A stretch of DNA of 64,000 nucleotides from Onchocerca volvulus (lineage: Eukaryota > Nematoda > Chromadorea > Rhabditida > Onchocercidae). The position numbers were made by a program, and so were the translations under genes. Shown in pieces: positions 24,601 through 39,600 of the stretch. Numbering within the stretch: position 1 is the first letter of the stretch; every line of letters starts with the position of its first letter. The notes under the pieces are model-generated. The model saw nothing but the letters and a program-made list of their open reading frames with translations, ran no database searches and was not told the DNA's origin. The DNA lies in the NCBI GenBank assembly GCA_000499405.2, contig HG738139.1, positions 15,031,723-15,095,722 of the forward strand, written 5' to 3'.

Positions 24601-27600
24601 AGGAAGATGAGATAAATATTTGTATGAAATTATCTTCAATAGCACAAATTTCATACAATGATTTTACGATGATAAATGAATGCATCGAAGTTTATGACTG
24701 CAAACTGATAAATAAAATGATATGATAAAAGATGGAAAATTATATCAGTTTAATAGATATAAATGATTTCGAATGTTTAAAATTTTAGTAAATTAATGGT
24801 AGAAATAATAATAATTTTGGTGAAATAACAATAAAAATGATTATTATTTCAAGAAATCAATGATTTAATTGATTATCATTCCGATAAATCAACGACAGGA
24901 GTAATCATAATTTTGATAAAATAATAATTGCATGACAAAAATTTTTGATAAAATAACTGTAACTGATAAAATAATTATAATTTTGATAAAATGAAATAAT
25001 CATTATTTCGATAAATTAATTGTTTTGTTAGAAATAACTCTATTAGTTTTAGTAAAATAGTGAAAAAAATAATCATAATTTGCAACATTGATATAATATT
25101 TCATTAAAAAAAAAAAAAAAAATTAAAAAAACTTTTTCAAAAAACGACAAAAATTCTTCTATATTTTACAATGATTGTACTTCTTTTTAAAAACAAAATT
25201 TAATAAATTTTTTATATAAAAAGGTAAGCGACACAAATGATTTATCTCCAATTTATTAATCGAGAAATTTGAAAAATTTCAAATTTATTTTTAATAATTA
25301 TGATTCATATCAGGCAGATGAATCATAATTAGTAATAAAATTGAATTTAAAATTTAAAAAATGTTTTTCTCACTATTAATCAAAATCGAAATAAATTTCA
25401 CAGCATATAGTTTTTTTCTTTTTTTTAAAATTGAAATGTTGCTATATTATGACTATTTTTGCATCGATCACTTTTTAAATATTCAACCAGAATTCAATCA
25501 AATTTTCGAATAATTTCAGAAATCAAAAAAAAGAAAAAAAAAACGATCATACAAAAATATCGTGAAGACGACAACAGTTTGACATAAAAAAAGGAAGAAA
25601 CAAAGAAACAAATTGCATGTTTCATCGATTTTTAAGTTCTTACTGAAAAATCAGCAATTTTTTTAAAACGAAAAGCAAAAAAAAATGTTTAAAAAATTAG
25701 ATTAAAAAAGTATGAAAAGAACAAACAATTAAGTTACCTACAAAAATTTTCATTTCATTTCGAATAAAATAATTCATTTGTTAAAATAAAATAAATGTAA
25801 TAAATTTCAAGTATTTCGTTAATTCAATTCATATTAGCAAATTCATTTTGATTTAGCAGTATTTAAGTAAATGAAAGATTTTCTACTCCTTTTATGATTC
25901 AATATCTGCTTTATTCAAGTATTTGCAAATGCTCAAATAAGTGTCTTGTTTCTATATTTTTATAAGTTGAGAAATTTTTTTATCGGAATTTTTCATATAA
26001 ATAAAGAATATTCATAATAAAAATATTTTATCGAATTATTATCATATTATTTTGAATTAAAATAATCATTTCCGATACAGTAGATAGAAATAATTCAAAT
26101 TAATTGAATTAATTAAAAAAATTGACAATACCTTAGTGGACGAAGAAATTACAGCAGGTGATATTGTTGATGTTTGTGGAGTTTTTGGTTGTGTTGTCAT
26201 GTCCGATCGTTCCTTGGAACTCTGTAAATATCACTTTTTTTATCATTTATCACTGATATTATCACCTTATCAAAGTTAAGGTACAATTAATTTCAATTTT
26301 TTTTTTGTTCGATAGAAACAATCATTTTAAAATTGGAAAATTCGTAGATTAATAAAATTACTGGAAAAATTATGCTAATTTTATCACTCAACAATTAAGT
26401 TATGATAACTTCTCCTTCATGATAATATGCTTGATTTGATAAAATTTGATATGAAAATTCATCTTTTTTTCTTAAAAAATATTTCAGGTATAAAATTGAA
26501 ATAGTTTTTCAGCAAGAATTAATACAATCAAAGATTAATACATTAATTAAATGAATAAATAAGGATCAATTTTATTTGAAATAGATATTAACTGGTGAAA
26601 TCAGAATTTTAAAATACCAATTTAAATTCCTATTCAGCATTATGATTAAAAACATTTTTTTTGATGAATATATTTTAAATAAACTTAAATTTCAGAATTC
26701 CAGAAAGCCATTTCCTGGAATTAGTAAGATATTTCTTACAAAGAAAAAAACAATTGTAATAAATAACTGAAGCTTCAAAAATATCCAAATAATTTATAAT
26801 TGATAAAACAATTCTATTTCTTTTTTTTTTGAAAAATTTCGCATCAAATTTATAAGAAAAATTTGAAATTTTACTGAAATATAATTGCTTAAGATGTTAG
26901 AAAAAAATTAAACTTATTTAGCAATAAATAATATTGAAAAATTTGAATTTAAAAGTTTATAATTAATTTTTAATTTATTATCATATAATTGCTAATACAA
27001 TTTTATTATAGTGATATGAGATTATTCGCTAGCAATTTTGACAGTTTGAGAAGAAAATTTTGATAATTTGTGAATGTGAAGTAAAGAGGTGATAACATGC
27101 CTTTGGATACTGATATGATAAGAAGTGTTCTAAAAACAAACATGTAATGAAAAAGGAAAAGCTATCAGAAAAAAAAAAATTAAATATATAGCATATGCCT
27201 AACTTGGTAAGAAATGGATAAAAGAAAATCGAAAGAAGAAGCAGCAGTGATAAAATGATAAGCAAAACGAAGATTTTTGTTTACTTATCAAAATGATAAG
27301 CCTTTTGCTGTTTCCATAACCCATCTATTAAACAAGCAATACAGCGATGAATAATGCAAGCAATCTCTAAAATAATCTCAAATACTTTTAATTTTCCCAT
27401 ACAATGATGAATAATTTAAATATTTGATGAAAACGAAAAATTATTGAAATTTAAACAAAATGAATAAAATTGATTATTTTCCAATACATATATATATATA
27501 TACGTAAATTTTTGTTAACATTTCAAAAAATTTTTTTGTTTCCTTCCTTTTTTTTTTGATAAATAAATTACCAAAATTAATTTATAAAAGTTTGTTATTA

Positions 27601-30600
27601 TAATTATGCATACTATTATACATATATTCTATCGCCTTAATAAAATTATTTCAAATAAAAAATAATTCAAATATTTAATAAATCAAAATTTCCAAAAATA
27701 CTTCGTATTCTTTATTCTTCCCTGCTAAATTTAAAAGTTCAATAATTTTAAAAAATAGAAAATCTTTGCAAAAAAAAAATCCTCCAGCAAAATTATCAAT
27801 AGGAAAAGAAGTGAATGACCTTATAATAGCGAGTTCGTCGCATATACATCATTTTCAGATGAAGTGAAATTGGTAGTATGAAAATCGTTTTTGGGATTTA
27901 AATCGTTTTTGAAATAGTTTGTATAATAGATTGGTAAGGGGGAAAAAAAAAACGTTTATATATGGATTAGATTGTCTTCATATATTAAAAATTGAATTGT
28001 ATGAAAAGAAGGAAAAACTAAAGTTCAGTTATTTGATTTGCGAGACATTTGTAAATTCAAATTCTATTCTTTTTTTTTTTGACGCCAAAAAAAGCGAACA
28101 TTTGTGATATTATCATTTTTATGGTTTATTATGCATCATTGATCTGCTGACAATTCGACTAAAACTTGCAAATGTCATTGGAAAATTTCTGGGGTTTGTT
28201 GAAAAAAATAAAAAAAATCAAACCTTTGCCGAATTCTAATTGCCATTTCAATGTAATAAAAATGCAAGCTAATTTGAATCAGGACTATGATTAATTAATA
28301 TGAACTGACTAATTAATAAATATTAATTGAATACAACCAGAACTAACAAATTAATATGAATAATTAATAAATATTAAATGAATATAATTTAGCTAATACA
28401 TAAGTTAATTAAAAATTATGCTGGAGAACGTAATGAAGCTGTTATGTTCGGTAAAGCGTTTTGATTAGAGGAATTGTGGGACGAAACGTCTTCAACCTAT
28501 TCTCTGTTGTAATTTAGCAATTTTTTGAAAAACGATTAAAAATTTTAGATTAATCTGTAACTAGTTTAAGTAATATGCAGCAAATTTATTTCTGATATCA
28601 AAAAAAAAAAAAAAATCCATACATAAATATTCGATTGAATGCAAATAATGCGATTAGTCTTGACATTCCATTATTATTGATTAAGTTAATATAAGCTTTA
28701 TCAGTATTGCATTTTTCGATTTAATATTTGGCTCCTACTAGACATACATATATATTGATTGAGCAAACATTTACAATTCTTTGGGTAACAAAATTCATAT
28801 TCAACGAATGTTTCGTTTTGCAAACAAAAAAAAAAAAAATCAAATTCATTCATCCTAAATATATCATATTAAATCATAAAAATATGTGATCCATCTTTCA
28901 TTTATAATCAAATATTTGGCCTTTTTTTCGCATCTTTTCTATATATATAAGTAATAGCAAGGAAATTGAAAGAAATGATATATTAATTGGAAATAAAATT
29001 GAAAATTTTCAAGAATTTGACGGAATTTTATGAAAACAATAAAATTTCAAAAAAAAAGAAAGAATTTTAGAATTTTTTGTGAAATTTCGTTTCTTTTTAA
29101 TCAATTTGAATGAATAATAAACTGGCAATGGTATAATATAAATTAAAGTTCATTGAAGTTGATAGTTCAAACTGATCAAAAGAAATAGTACACAAAGTGA
29201 AAGTAATGGAATTAAATTGAAAATGTAATTGAAAACTTTAAAATATTTAATAAAATTTTATGAACTTTCATTGCGAAATTTCATTCTTACCAATCAATTT
29301 GAAATGAGTAGTAAATTAACGATGATATAATATAAATTAAATTCATTGAAATAGATTTTTAAAACGATTAAAACAAATAAAATTTCTTATCTATCAAAAA
29401 GAAATTAAAAGCTGTATTTGCAAATGGCAAAAAAAAAAAAAAACAGAACAATGCTTATGTTTATATATTAAGTTTTCAAGTATTAAATTGTCTTATAATT
29501 TTAGTAAATTTATATAGCTTTATAGGTGTATAATAAAAGCCATTTTATTATTGTTACAATTAAATACTTCGATTTTAGATAATTAAATATTAATCATTTA
29601 GCGATTATTACTTAATAATTGATGAATATTACCTTAATTAAAATATTACCTTTTTTAATTTCTATTCATATTTTAGCTTTCAAACAATAATAAGATCTCA
29701 TTTTTGAACAGAAATTTAAAAAATCATTTTACCTTTTCGGTTTCATCCCATTTTGATTCATAAGTATGAATGCTACCACTATCATAACTTGACAATGCTT
29801 CTCTTTCATCTGGTTTTCGATGCTTTTCTTCCTTTAAAAAAAAAAAAAAAAAATGAATGTTTAATTATGAAAATATTTCTTTTGAGATTTCTTAAATTCA
29901 AAAATTAATTTTAATGAATGAATTCATATTGGAAATGAACTTTTTCTTTTTCTTCTTTATTTTCATCATTGCGAGTTGATTTTATTATTGCCCAAATTGG
30001 TGAATGCTGGCGAACGTTTTCTCGTTGCTAAAATTTTGTTTGCATAAATTTCATTATTATTAAGTCAAAAAAAAAAAAAAATTCAGACATATATTTCAGT
30101 ATTAAGTAATTCTTTTTTAATTACAATTTAAAATAAATTTCAGTTAATCGATAATTTAATGTAGTATCAATTTTACCTTATACATACTAATTTTAATGAA
30201 TGAAAAGAAGCAAATGAAATAACTAATCAATTAATCAATAATTTATAATCATTAAAATTTTATTTACTTTCATATACAAAATTGATGATAAAAAAAGCAA
30301 AAAAAAAAACATTCTTACAGCAATTTCTTCATCAAGTTCAACTGTTTTTTCCAGAGTTGATGCAGTAGAATACGACGCATCTTGACGTTTCGTATCCCAC
30401 GTTTCAGAAGCTAGCAATCGTCCTTCTTGATCTTGTTTTATCATAATTGTTGATGATGGTGTAGAATCAGCGGTATCTGTTGTTGTTGGTTTCTTGTCAT
30501 AGCTCGGAGTATCACCATGTCGCAATTCTATCGGTGTATCGTGATGTCGCAATTCTGTATCGGTCCATAAACTGCGACTTCTTGTCGATACTGGTGGTGT

Positions 30601-33600
30601 TATAGTGGCAGGCGGAAAATGTTTTGTGTCATATTGCCAAGCACCTTTAGCAGTTGATGATGACCATACTTCTTTTTTCGTCTCTTCGATCCATTCACGT
30701 TGATGTGGCATCGAATCTTGCACAAACTGGAAAATAATCCGGATCGAATCCAGACAAAATCCGGATTATGATAGTTAAAAATTCCAAAATACTAAAGCCA
30801 AAATTTCTACATGTATTTATAGATTACGATGATTGTAGACTATAATCAATTTAATCATTAAAATGAACTAAATGTTATGATTAATAATCTGCAAGCTTTT
30901 TTTTTTTTCAACTTTAGTGCCATTTTTCATTTTTCGAATGAAATATTTTTAATAATTTAATTAAAAAGTTTTCAAAAATTATGCAAACTTTTCATGAATT
31001 ATTCCAATTTTTTTAAATTTTTTAAAATAAATTTGAAAAATTCGTACCTTTTCAGTTTTCTGCTCATGCAATGAATGTTCAATTGGCTTTTCACCGGTTC
31101 GACGACTGATTTTTTGCGAATCATACTCGTAAACGGTAATCTGAAAAATTTGTTTAGCTGTTCGTTCGAATTTATTCATCCTATCAATTGTACTTATAGC
31201 AAGAAATAATGAAAAGTTAAAAAAAAAAAAAGTTTTATGATCTGAATTTTTCAAAATTATTGATTTTTATTTTTGAAATGCAACGATTATTCATTTTTTT
31301 TTAAATTCTAACAGTATAGGAATTTTATTTGGCAAAATTATTCGAATTTTCGCATAAATTTTCATTAAAAATAATAATTATGTATTTAGCTCAAGTAGAC
31401 TTTTAATAGCGATTTGGAATTTAGTTTTAATTAAATTATCATATTATCAATTGGAATAATGAAAGTATTGGAGAGCATCGATGGAAGGATAAGTAAAACT
31501 AATACGATTTGATTAAATGATAAAAATATCGGAATATGAAATGACTGAAAAGTCAAATTTTAAACAATAAGTAATAGAATAATGAATGCGAAATAGTAAT
31601 TAATATTTTTCAAAAAAAATTTCGGCAATTTAATAATTTTAAAGATATTTATTACTTACTTCTTCTTTTTGATGTATAGGTGTGATGAATCGTGTTTCGG
31701 ATGACGTTTCCACGTAACTTTCGTCTCGTTTCTAAAATAAATTGAAATTCTTTCATATTTTTATTTAGATTAATTTATTCTTAAGTTAATATATTCTCAG
31801 ATGTAAGAAAAATAAAAAAATTAAATAAAGAAATTTCAATTTCTCTTTTTCCAAATAAAGTTTTCTGCAAATTGCAAAAAATTTTTCACTTTCTTTTTTC
31901 TTTTTCTTTTTTTTAAGAGAGAAAAAACGAATAATTTATTTCTTTTCCATTATTTTTAGCATTTTACTTATTTTTTAGTGAACAAATAAATAATACATGT
32001 AATTGGAAATAAAAAAAATTTTTACTAAAAATAGGTAAAAATTTGAAAAAATTAACGGTAAAAAGCAATTATTTGTTATGTCTTTTTTTTTTTGTTAAAT
32101 TAATTACACTTTTTCACCTTTAAACAAAAGAAAAACAAATATTTCCTTTTTGCTCGGGTAAAATTGCTTCTCAAACCTTAATTTATTTTCTTCCCTCTCT
32201 ATTAATTCATTCAATTTTAGCAATTATTTCCCATTTCTTCAACTTTTTTTTTTATCAATTACAAAATTTTGTCAATAAATTAAATAAATTACTCTATATA
32301 TTTTAAAATAACTCAATTTTATTCGCAAATTACTGATTAATTGTATTTATTTACGAAAATAAATAAAATTTTGATTTGATGGCAAATTTTTCTTTCAATA
32401 AAAAAAGTTTTATTTATGATAATTAAATCAAGCTTATTTGTTTGATGAATAATTGAAATAATGGAAGAATTTTAAAAAATGATGCAGATGTTAAATTTAG
32501 CAACTATGCTACGAAAAATCGATAGTGTTGAAGAATGGCAATATTGATTGATTTATTTTCTCAGTTCTGTCAATGTTTATTTTCTTCACATCTCACACCA
32601 AACATTTCATACATCATAAATGCTCGCCTAACTCATATGATGTATGAAATGACCTTTGACCTATTTCTAATTAAAACTTACTTTTTCAAAGCTTTGCTGT
32701 GAGGATGAACTATCTTGTGGCTCACTTCTAGGTAATTTACTATCATCAATAACTTCGTAATCAATTTTTCTATATATTCCACCGGATGGTGTTGTCCTCA
32801 TTTCAACTGCCGGCAACAATTGCGGTAATTCTTTTGCTTTTGGACCACCCTGAAATTCGAACAAAATTCAAGGTTTTTTTCAAAAAAATTCAAAAATTTC
32901 ATTTATTGATATATTTGTTTTTAATAATCTATTCTACGGGAAGATTAATTAGATCTTTTAATTAGTGGATTAAATTTTTTAATTACTTCATCATTATTTA
33001 GCTTTACTTAAAAACATTTATCTTCCGCAATAAAATATCTGAAAAAAAAAAACAATGAGCTACTTTTTTTAATACTTTTTTTTTTAAAAATTTCTTCAAC
33101 ATGCTGATTTTCAAAGTTTGAAAATAATTTAAAAAATATGCAATTATCGAAAGCTAACGGTCATCGTTTTATAAACTTATTTGAACCACCAAAATCAGAA
33201 ATTATATACTGTTTTAAAATTTAAAAACATGAACTTATTTTTTTTTTTTGTGAATTTCTCAATTCGAATTACACCAATTAAATATTTTAAAGAATTTTAG
33301 AAATATAAGCTAATACTCAAATTATTATTAAAAAATTTTTTTTTTGAATTACTTCCTAAAAATTTTTAAATTGTTTCCTAAAATCACAATTTTTTTCAGA
33401 ATAATTTCTGAAATTTTTAGAATTAGCAAAGCATATAAAATAATAACGTATTAAATAATCACAAAAGTTTCCTTAATAATATATAAAATATTTTTTGTTT
33501 AAAACAGTTTTCATCTTCTTGCAATGAATTAATTGATTTTCCTTTTTTCTTTTTTTTTTTCCACAATTACATGAAATATCGGAATTTATTTTTCCTGACT

Positions 33601-36600
33601 AAAATTTATTTATTTTTTTTCTCTAAAATAAACAAAATTGGCGTTTAATTTCATCACTTTTGACAATGGAATTATCAAAAATGAAATTTGAGAAGTAAAT
33701 TGCGCAATTTACTCTCAAATAAATCAAAAAGCAAATTCCTGCATGTATTTCTCATAAAAATCAAAAAAAAAAAAATTAAATAATAACTGAGTTTCTAGAT
33801 TTTTGCTGCCAAAAATTCAAAATATTATGCGAAATATGCAGTTTTTATGCCTAAATTGATAAATAATACTATAAATAATTATCAGGCCTAGATAACTATG
33901 AATTTAAGTTTTTTGAATTATCGATGGTTTAAATATGATCGATTGATTTTTGCTTTATTGGATATTGAGTTTTTTTTTTTCTTTTCGAGAGTCGATAACA
34001 TATGAAAAGCAAGTTTGTTAAAGATAACTCAATTTAATTGTATTTAAAGGGCAAGAAAATGGAACTTAAATACCAGAATTGATTGATGGAGATATTTAAT
34101 AATAATGCATTTCTTATTGATAGTGCAATTATTTGACAATTAAAAAACGAATATTAATTAGGCTTCTAAAAATGGCCTAAAATGTAGGCTATTCAACTAT
34201 TTATTCCAATTTCTTCGATGGCTAACTTTGCGATAATTAAATGAAATGACACTTTTTGGCGCTTTAGAACTGGATCTTATCTGATGAGCAAAATTTTCTT
34301 GTTGTTAATTTATGACTTATCTTATTTAGTGAGCAAATATCTTTTATAATCTTGCAAATTATTTACTGTTCAAATAATTTGAATAGCATTTCAGGTTAAA
34401 GAGAATTTTGTAATATTTATAAAATTTCAAAGTAAATATTGAACATATTAAAANNNNNNNNNNNNNNNNNNNNNNNNNNNNNNNNNNNNNNNNNNNNNNN
34501 NNATTAATAATATGCAACCCTCCATATGATATATGATATTATTTTATTCGAATAAACTAATCAGATTATTTGCTTGTTTTGATTATGACATTGATAAGAA
34601 TTTCAATTGATTTACCAATAGCATTAAAATCATTAATTAATTAATTAATTGAATACAGAAATGAATCGGTGCTTTGAAATGTCATAAAATGCAGATTAAT
34701 TAATTGTACTAATTAAATAGAGAAATGACATACCTTTGGACTCCATTTATTACCATCAACGGAAGATGTAGATTCATCGATTACTTGTTTACCGGAATTC
34801 ATTTCAAATTTTTGAGTTAATGCTGAGACAATGCCAGATTTTGTTGATGTTTCGGTGGTACTCGATACGGCCGGTGGTGATCTAAGTGACGGAACAGGTG
34901 ACACTGATACACGTGGCTGAAAAAGTATAAACTTTTTTAGTAATATTTTAAGGAATAAACAAATTTCATAAAATTATTCTTTTTCATTTTCATATTATTT
35001 TGTTTCTTTTTTTTTCAATTTCTATTTATTATTTTCAAATTTCTAACTTTCACTTTTTATAATTTAAAATTTATTTCTATTTTTGCTTAATTTTTTATCG
35101 TTTTTTCTTTAAAAAAAAAAAAAAAAAATACCTTCATGGAAAGAAAAAAGTAAATATTACGCAGGAATTATCATAAAAATAGGAATATATATTAGAAATT
35201 CTTAAATTGTAGGAATATGTACTTGAAAAGAAGCAAAAAAGTTTCTGGTTGATAAATATTGAGTTAAACTTTTAGTTTTCAATGATTAATTATTTGTATT
35301 AATTATTTGTTAACTTATCGGTACTAAAAGTTTAATTCAAATATTGAATTAAACTTTTAGTTTTCAAGTACCGATAAGTTAACAAATAATTAATACAAAT
35401 AATTAATCATTTTATCCTGTTTTTAACTTTTCACCTTTCTAAAAGGAGAGACAAAGAAAATAGTATTATTTTAATACACTACAAGAATGAAAATGGAACA
35501 AAAGTAAAAGAAAAAAACAAGTTAATATTAAGTTGATATTTGAATTATTTGAATATACTGTGAAATCAATTCTTATATTAATTATCAAAATTAATCGATT
35601 CCAATTCTTATATTAATTATCACAATTAATCGATTCCCGTTTATCTCGTATTTAAGGCTTTAAAAAAGTATCCAAATTTTTTCTTTTTTTTTTTCAACAA
35701 AATGATAAATAACAAAATAAGCGAAAAATAATACTAACGATAATAATTGCCAATTAATTTTCATAAAAAAATTAAGACAAACTAATAATTATTTACGAAA
35801 ATCGCAAATTTTTCTGTTGTTTTACAAACAATCCAATAAAATATTAAAAGCTAAACTTGCGGTGTTTTAAGATAATAAGAAAAAATGATGAAATTTTGTT
35901 GAAAAAAAATAAATAAATAAATAAAATGAAACAATTCTAAAGTGGCACTTAATGAATGTCGTAATAATTGCTAAAAGAGGTAAATATGAAATTTTGAAAA
36001 TGTTTTTTTTGCTTTTAAAAAAGGAATTTTTCATTTCGAAACTTTGCAAAGTTTGGCAAAAGTTTGTAAAATTGGATTTATTTGCAGCGATTTGTAAGCA
36101 AACAATCAATGTGAAAAGTATTTAACAGTTTGATGCAATTATTTAATTAGTAAATTGTTAAATAAATATACAAATACAATTAAAAATTAATTCCTATATT
36201 TATTGCATCGATTTTTCATCGATTTTTATTGTCAATTTCAATTAAAATTAAGCAGTGATATAAATTTATCTTACAAAAATAGCTGATCAATATATTTTGT
36301 AAAAAACAAAATACAATATATAAAATTATAATTAATTATAAGAGGTTAAACTTTATAAAATAATTAAATCATATATAGTTTTCAAAAATTTTAAATATTT
36401 AAATTTAGCAAATTTTATTTCGCTTTTTAGATATAATCAAAATTTTTTGAAACGAATTTATGATTCATCCTATTGTCTCTTATAATTAAATAAATTTCAA
36501 TTGAATTTGCAATCATTTTCAATCAATAAGCTTTCTATTGTCAGAAAATGAGCACCTATCATTTTGAGAATTAAAATTTTGCAAGAAAAAAAAAAAAATT

Positions 36601-39600
36601 CCGTAGAAGAGAGAGAAAAAAAAGTTTTCAAAAAAGAATGTGCAATTTAGTTTTCAGTTTAAAGTAAAATTTTCTACGGACTAAGTAAACATTAAATTTT
36701 TCGATTTTTTTTTTTTTTTTACAGTCATAAAACTAAATGAAATCTTATCCGTTTGCTTATAGTTACTTTTTTCCAGATTTTTTTCTGTAAATTTCCGTTT
36801 TTTTTAAAATCAAAAAAAAAATCGAAAAAATCAAAAAAATAATATAAATTCTTTTTTTTTTCTACTATGAAAGTTATGCGGTATGGGTAATTCGGAAATA
36901 TGCAAATATTCGAATAGTACAATCTCAAAAAACGATCCTTCTAAATTAAAAATTATTATTTATTTAAATTAAAAATTATTATTCGCAAAAATTATTATTT
37001 ATTTAATTATTATTAATATTCAATACCATTAGTTATTGAAATACATAAATAGTTTTTGCATGTAATTTCAAAAAAAAAAAAAATTATTAGTAGTTAATTT
37101 ATTTTATTGAAAATTATCTAATTACATTATCAGTAAAATGAACAATTTAAAAATTTGGTAAATCATGAAACATACTATTTTTTAATATATAAAGCTTCAT
37201 TCTTAAAAAATTTGCAAAATTAATTTTGCAAATTTTTTCAGTTTTGAAAAAAAAAAAAGAAGAAAAAAGTGGAAAAAATGATTGTATTACATTAAATTAA
37301 AGGCATCAATTTTGTACTGAAATGAAATTAAAATATTTCATTTATTTGCTAAACAAAACAAAAAAATTTTAATTTAAAATTTTTATCGAATTATGAAATT
37401 AAATAGAAAGAAAAAAAATGGCAAGAAGTGATTATGTTCCATTGCAATAATACAATAATTTTGAGATGAAATGAATTAAAATTAAAATTCACCAATTTAT
37501 TTGCATAAAAAAAGAAAAAATAAGCTGAAATTTCATGATTTTATTAAATTATAAAATGAATAAAAAAGAAGAAAAAACGCTGGAAAAAGACGATTCTGCT
37601 TCATTTAGGTAATAAATTCAATTTTAAAATAAAATATATTGTTTATTTATTCGCATAAAATTTAAAAAAAGAAATGAAAAATCAAAATTCTATAAATTAA
37701 AAAATTATTTTAAAAAAAAGGAATAAAAAAAGAGTAAAAAATTCACCGTTACTTTATGACGTCGAAGTCTCTTCGATTTAGTTTTTGTGACAGTTAAATC
37801 CGTCACATTAGTAATACTTGAAGTTGAAAATTTTTTTTGTAGCGTACGACTAAGACGATTAGCTCTCTTACTGAATCCAAAACACATAATTTTTTTGCTT
37901 TTTTTTTTTTTTTTTCAATAAAATTCAAAAATTTTTTTTTTTAAATTCAAATTTATACAATTATTTGAATTGAAATTTGGAATGAACAATTTGAGAAAAA
38001 TGGCAGAAGGCAATGAAGAGATGTGAATGATTTCATAAAATTTGGAATGGCAAGAAAACTTGGTGGAAATGGATGTTGATAATGATAATGATGACAATGA
38101 TGTATCGATGACAATAGAATTGATTTCAAAAATTGTCAACAAAAGTAATTAGGCCTGAAAAATATCGACATTTTTCAAGAGAGAGAAAAAAGAAGTAAAG
38201 GGAGAAAAAAAAAAGAAAAGGAAAGAATTACCTGTTAGAGAAGTTCAAAATCAGGTAAAAATTATTTGATAAAGTTACAACAAAAAAAAAAACAAAAAAC
38301 AAAACCAAGAATTTAAGTGAAAAAGAAAAATCTTTTTTTCTGGTTGTAATTAATCTAATTTCCATTGAAAATTTCAATTGACCTGTTACTAAAATTAAAA
38401 ATTAGGTTAAATTAGGTTCATTTGATAAAAGTATAAAAAAGAAAAAAATTTTTTTTTCTCACATAAGAACAAATTTAATTTTCATTAATAATTCTAATTG
38501 ACTGATAATGTTTTGATTAACAAAGAAAAAAAAAAATTTTTGATTTTTTTTCGCAAATTTTTTTTTTTTTTGAAACTTCCCGATAAGTACATCACATAAG
38601 ATGATAAAGTTCGTCTTCACTACTCGTTTCTTTTTATTATTCTCATTTTCTTGTCATTTTTCTTCAAAAATATTTTATCAGTTAAGATGATAAAATTACT
38701 TCTATAAATTATCTATTTAGTCCTTTTTTTTTTTTAATATTTCAATTTAAATTTTCAATTTCTTATTGAACTTCGTTAATCTTCTTTTGTTTCTTTCTTT
38801 GCTCTTGAAAATTCAACAAGAAATTAAAATTTTAAATTAAAATATTTTCATTTCGGTTACATTTTGACATTTTATTGGTCTTAAAAGTATAGCCAAAGTT
38901 TTCATAGATAAATCATAGCAAGGAAAATTATGAAATTTTTAAAATCAAAAAAAAAAAAAAAAGAATGAAATAAAAAATAGAAACGACTTTATCCGAAAAT
39001 CTTCATTTATCTCATCGAGTTCTTGGGATGCAATATTTTTAAGCCCATTTCGACATTTGCTAGGGAATTTAAACTTCAATTCAACTTTTATGTTTTCATT
39101 CATCATCTCAAAAAAAATTTTTCACTAAAGCAGTTTAAATAACATATAAATTGAAGTAAAAACAAAGAAATTAAAGTAAATTTATTCTTTTTTTAATTAA
39201 AATAAATACCAAAAAAAAAAATTCAATTTGAATTGAGTTATTGGCAGAAAAAAAAAATAAATTTCAATTGTAAGCAATAAAAATGAAGTAGGTGAAGCGA
39301 AAAAAAAAAAAAAAAACTAAATCATCTTGGAATTTTCTGATAAATTGGAAAAAGAGAAAGTTTTCAAAATAACAAGTTTAAATAATCAATACTATCCGTA
39401 TCAATACATACAAATGTATTTTATCTAACTTACTTTTCAGATGATAATTTTGACGAAATAAATATTTGAAAAAAAAAGAGAAAGGAAGAAAACAAAAATT
39501 ACAAATTAAACCAATTCGTAAAACGAACAACATTTTTTGATGTGTTTCTGCTTTTCTCTTTTATTATGCTATAGTCAAAAATATTTTTATTTTTTCATTT

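Larger units (their letters stand above)
21697..26131. other. intron of the long gene
   Basis: A/T-rich intron. Apart from candidate exon C and a degenerate direct duplication (23947-24062 against 24128-24228), I see only homopolymers. Confidence 0.6.
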
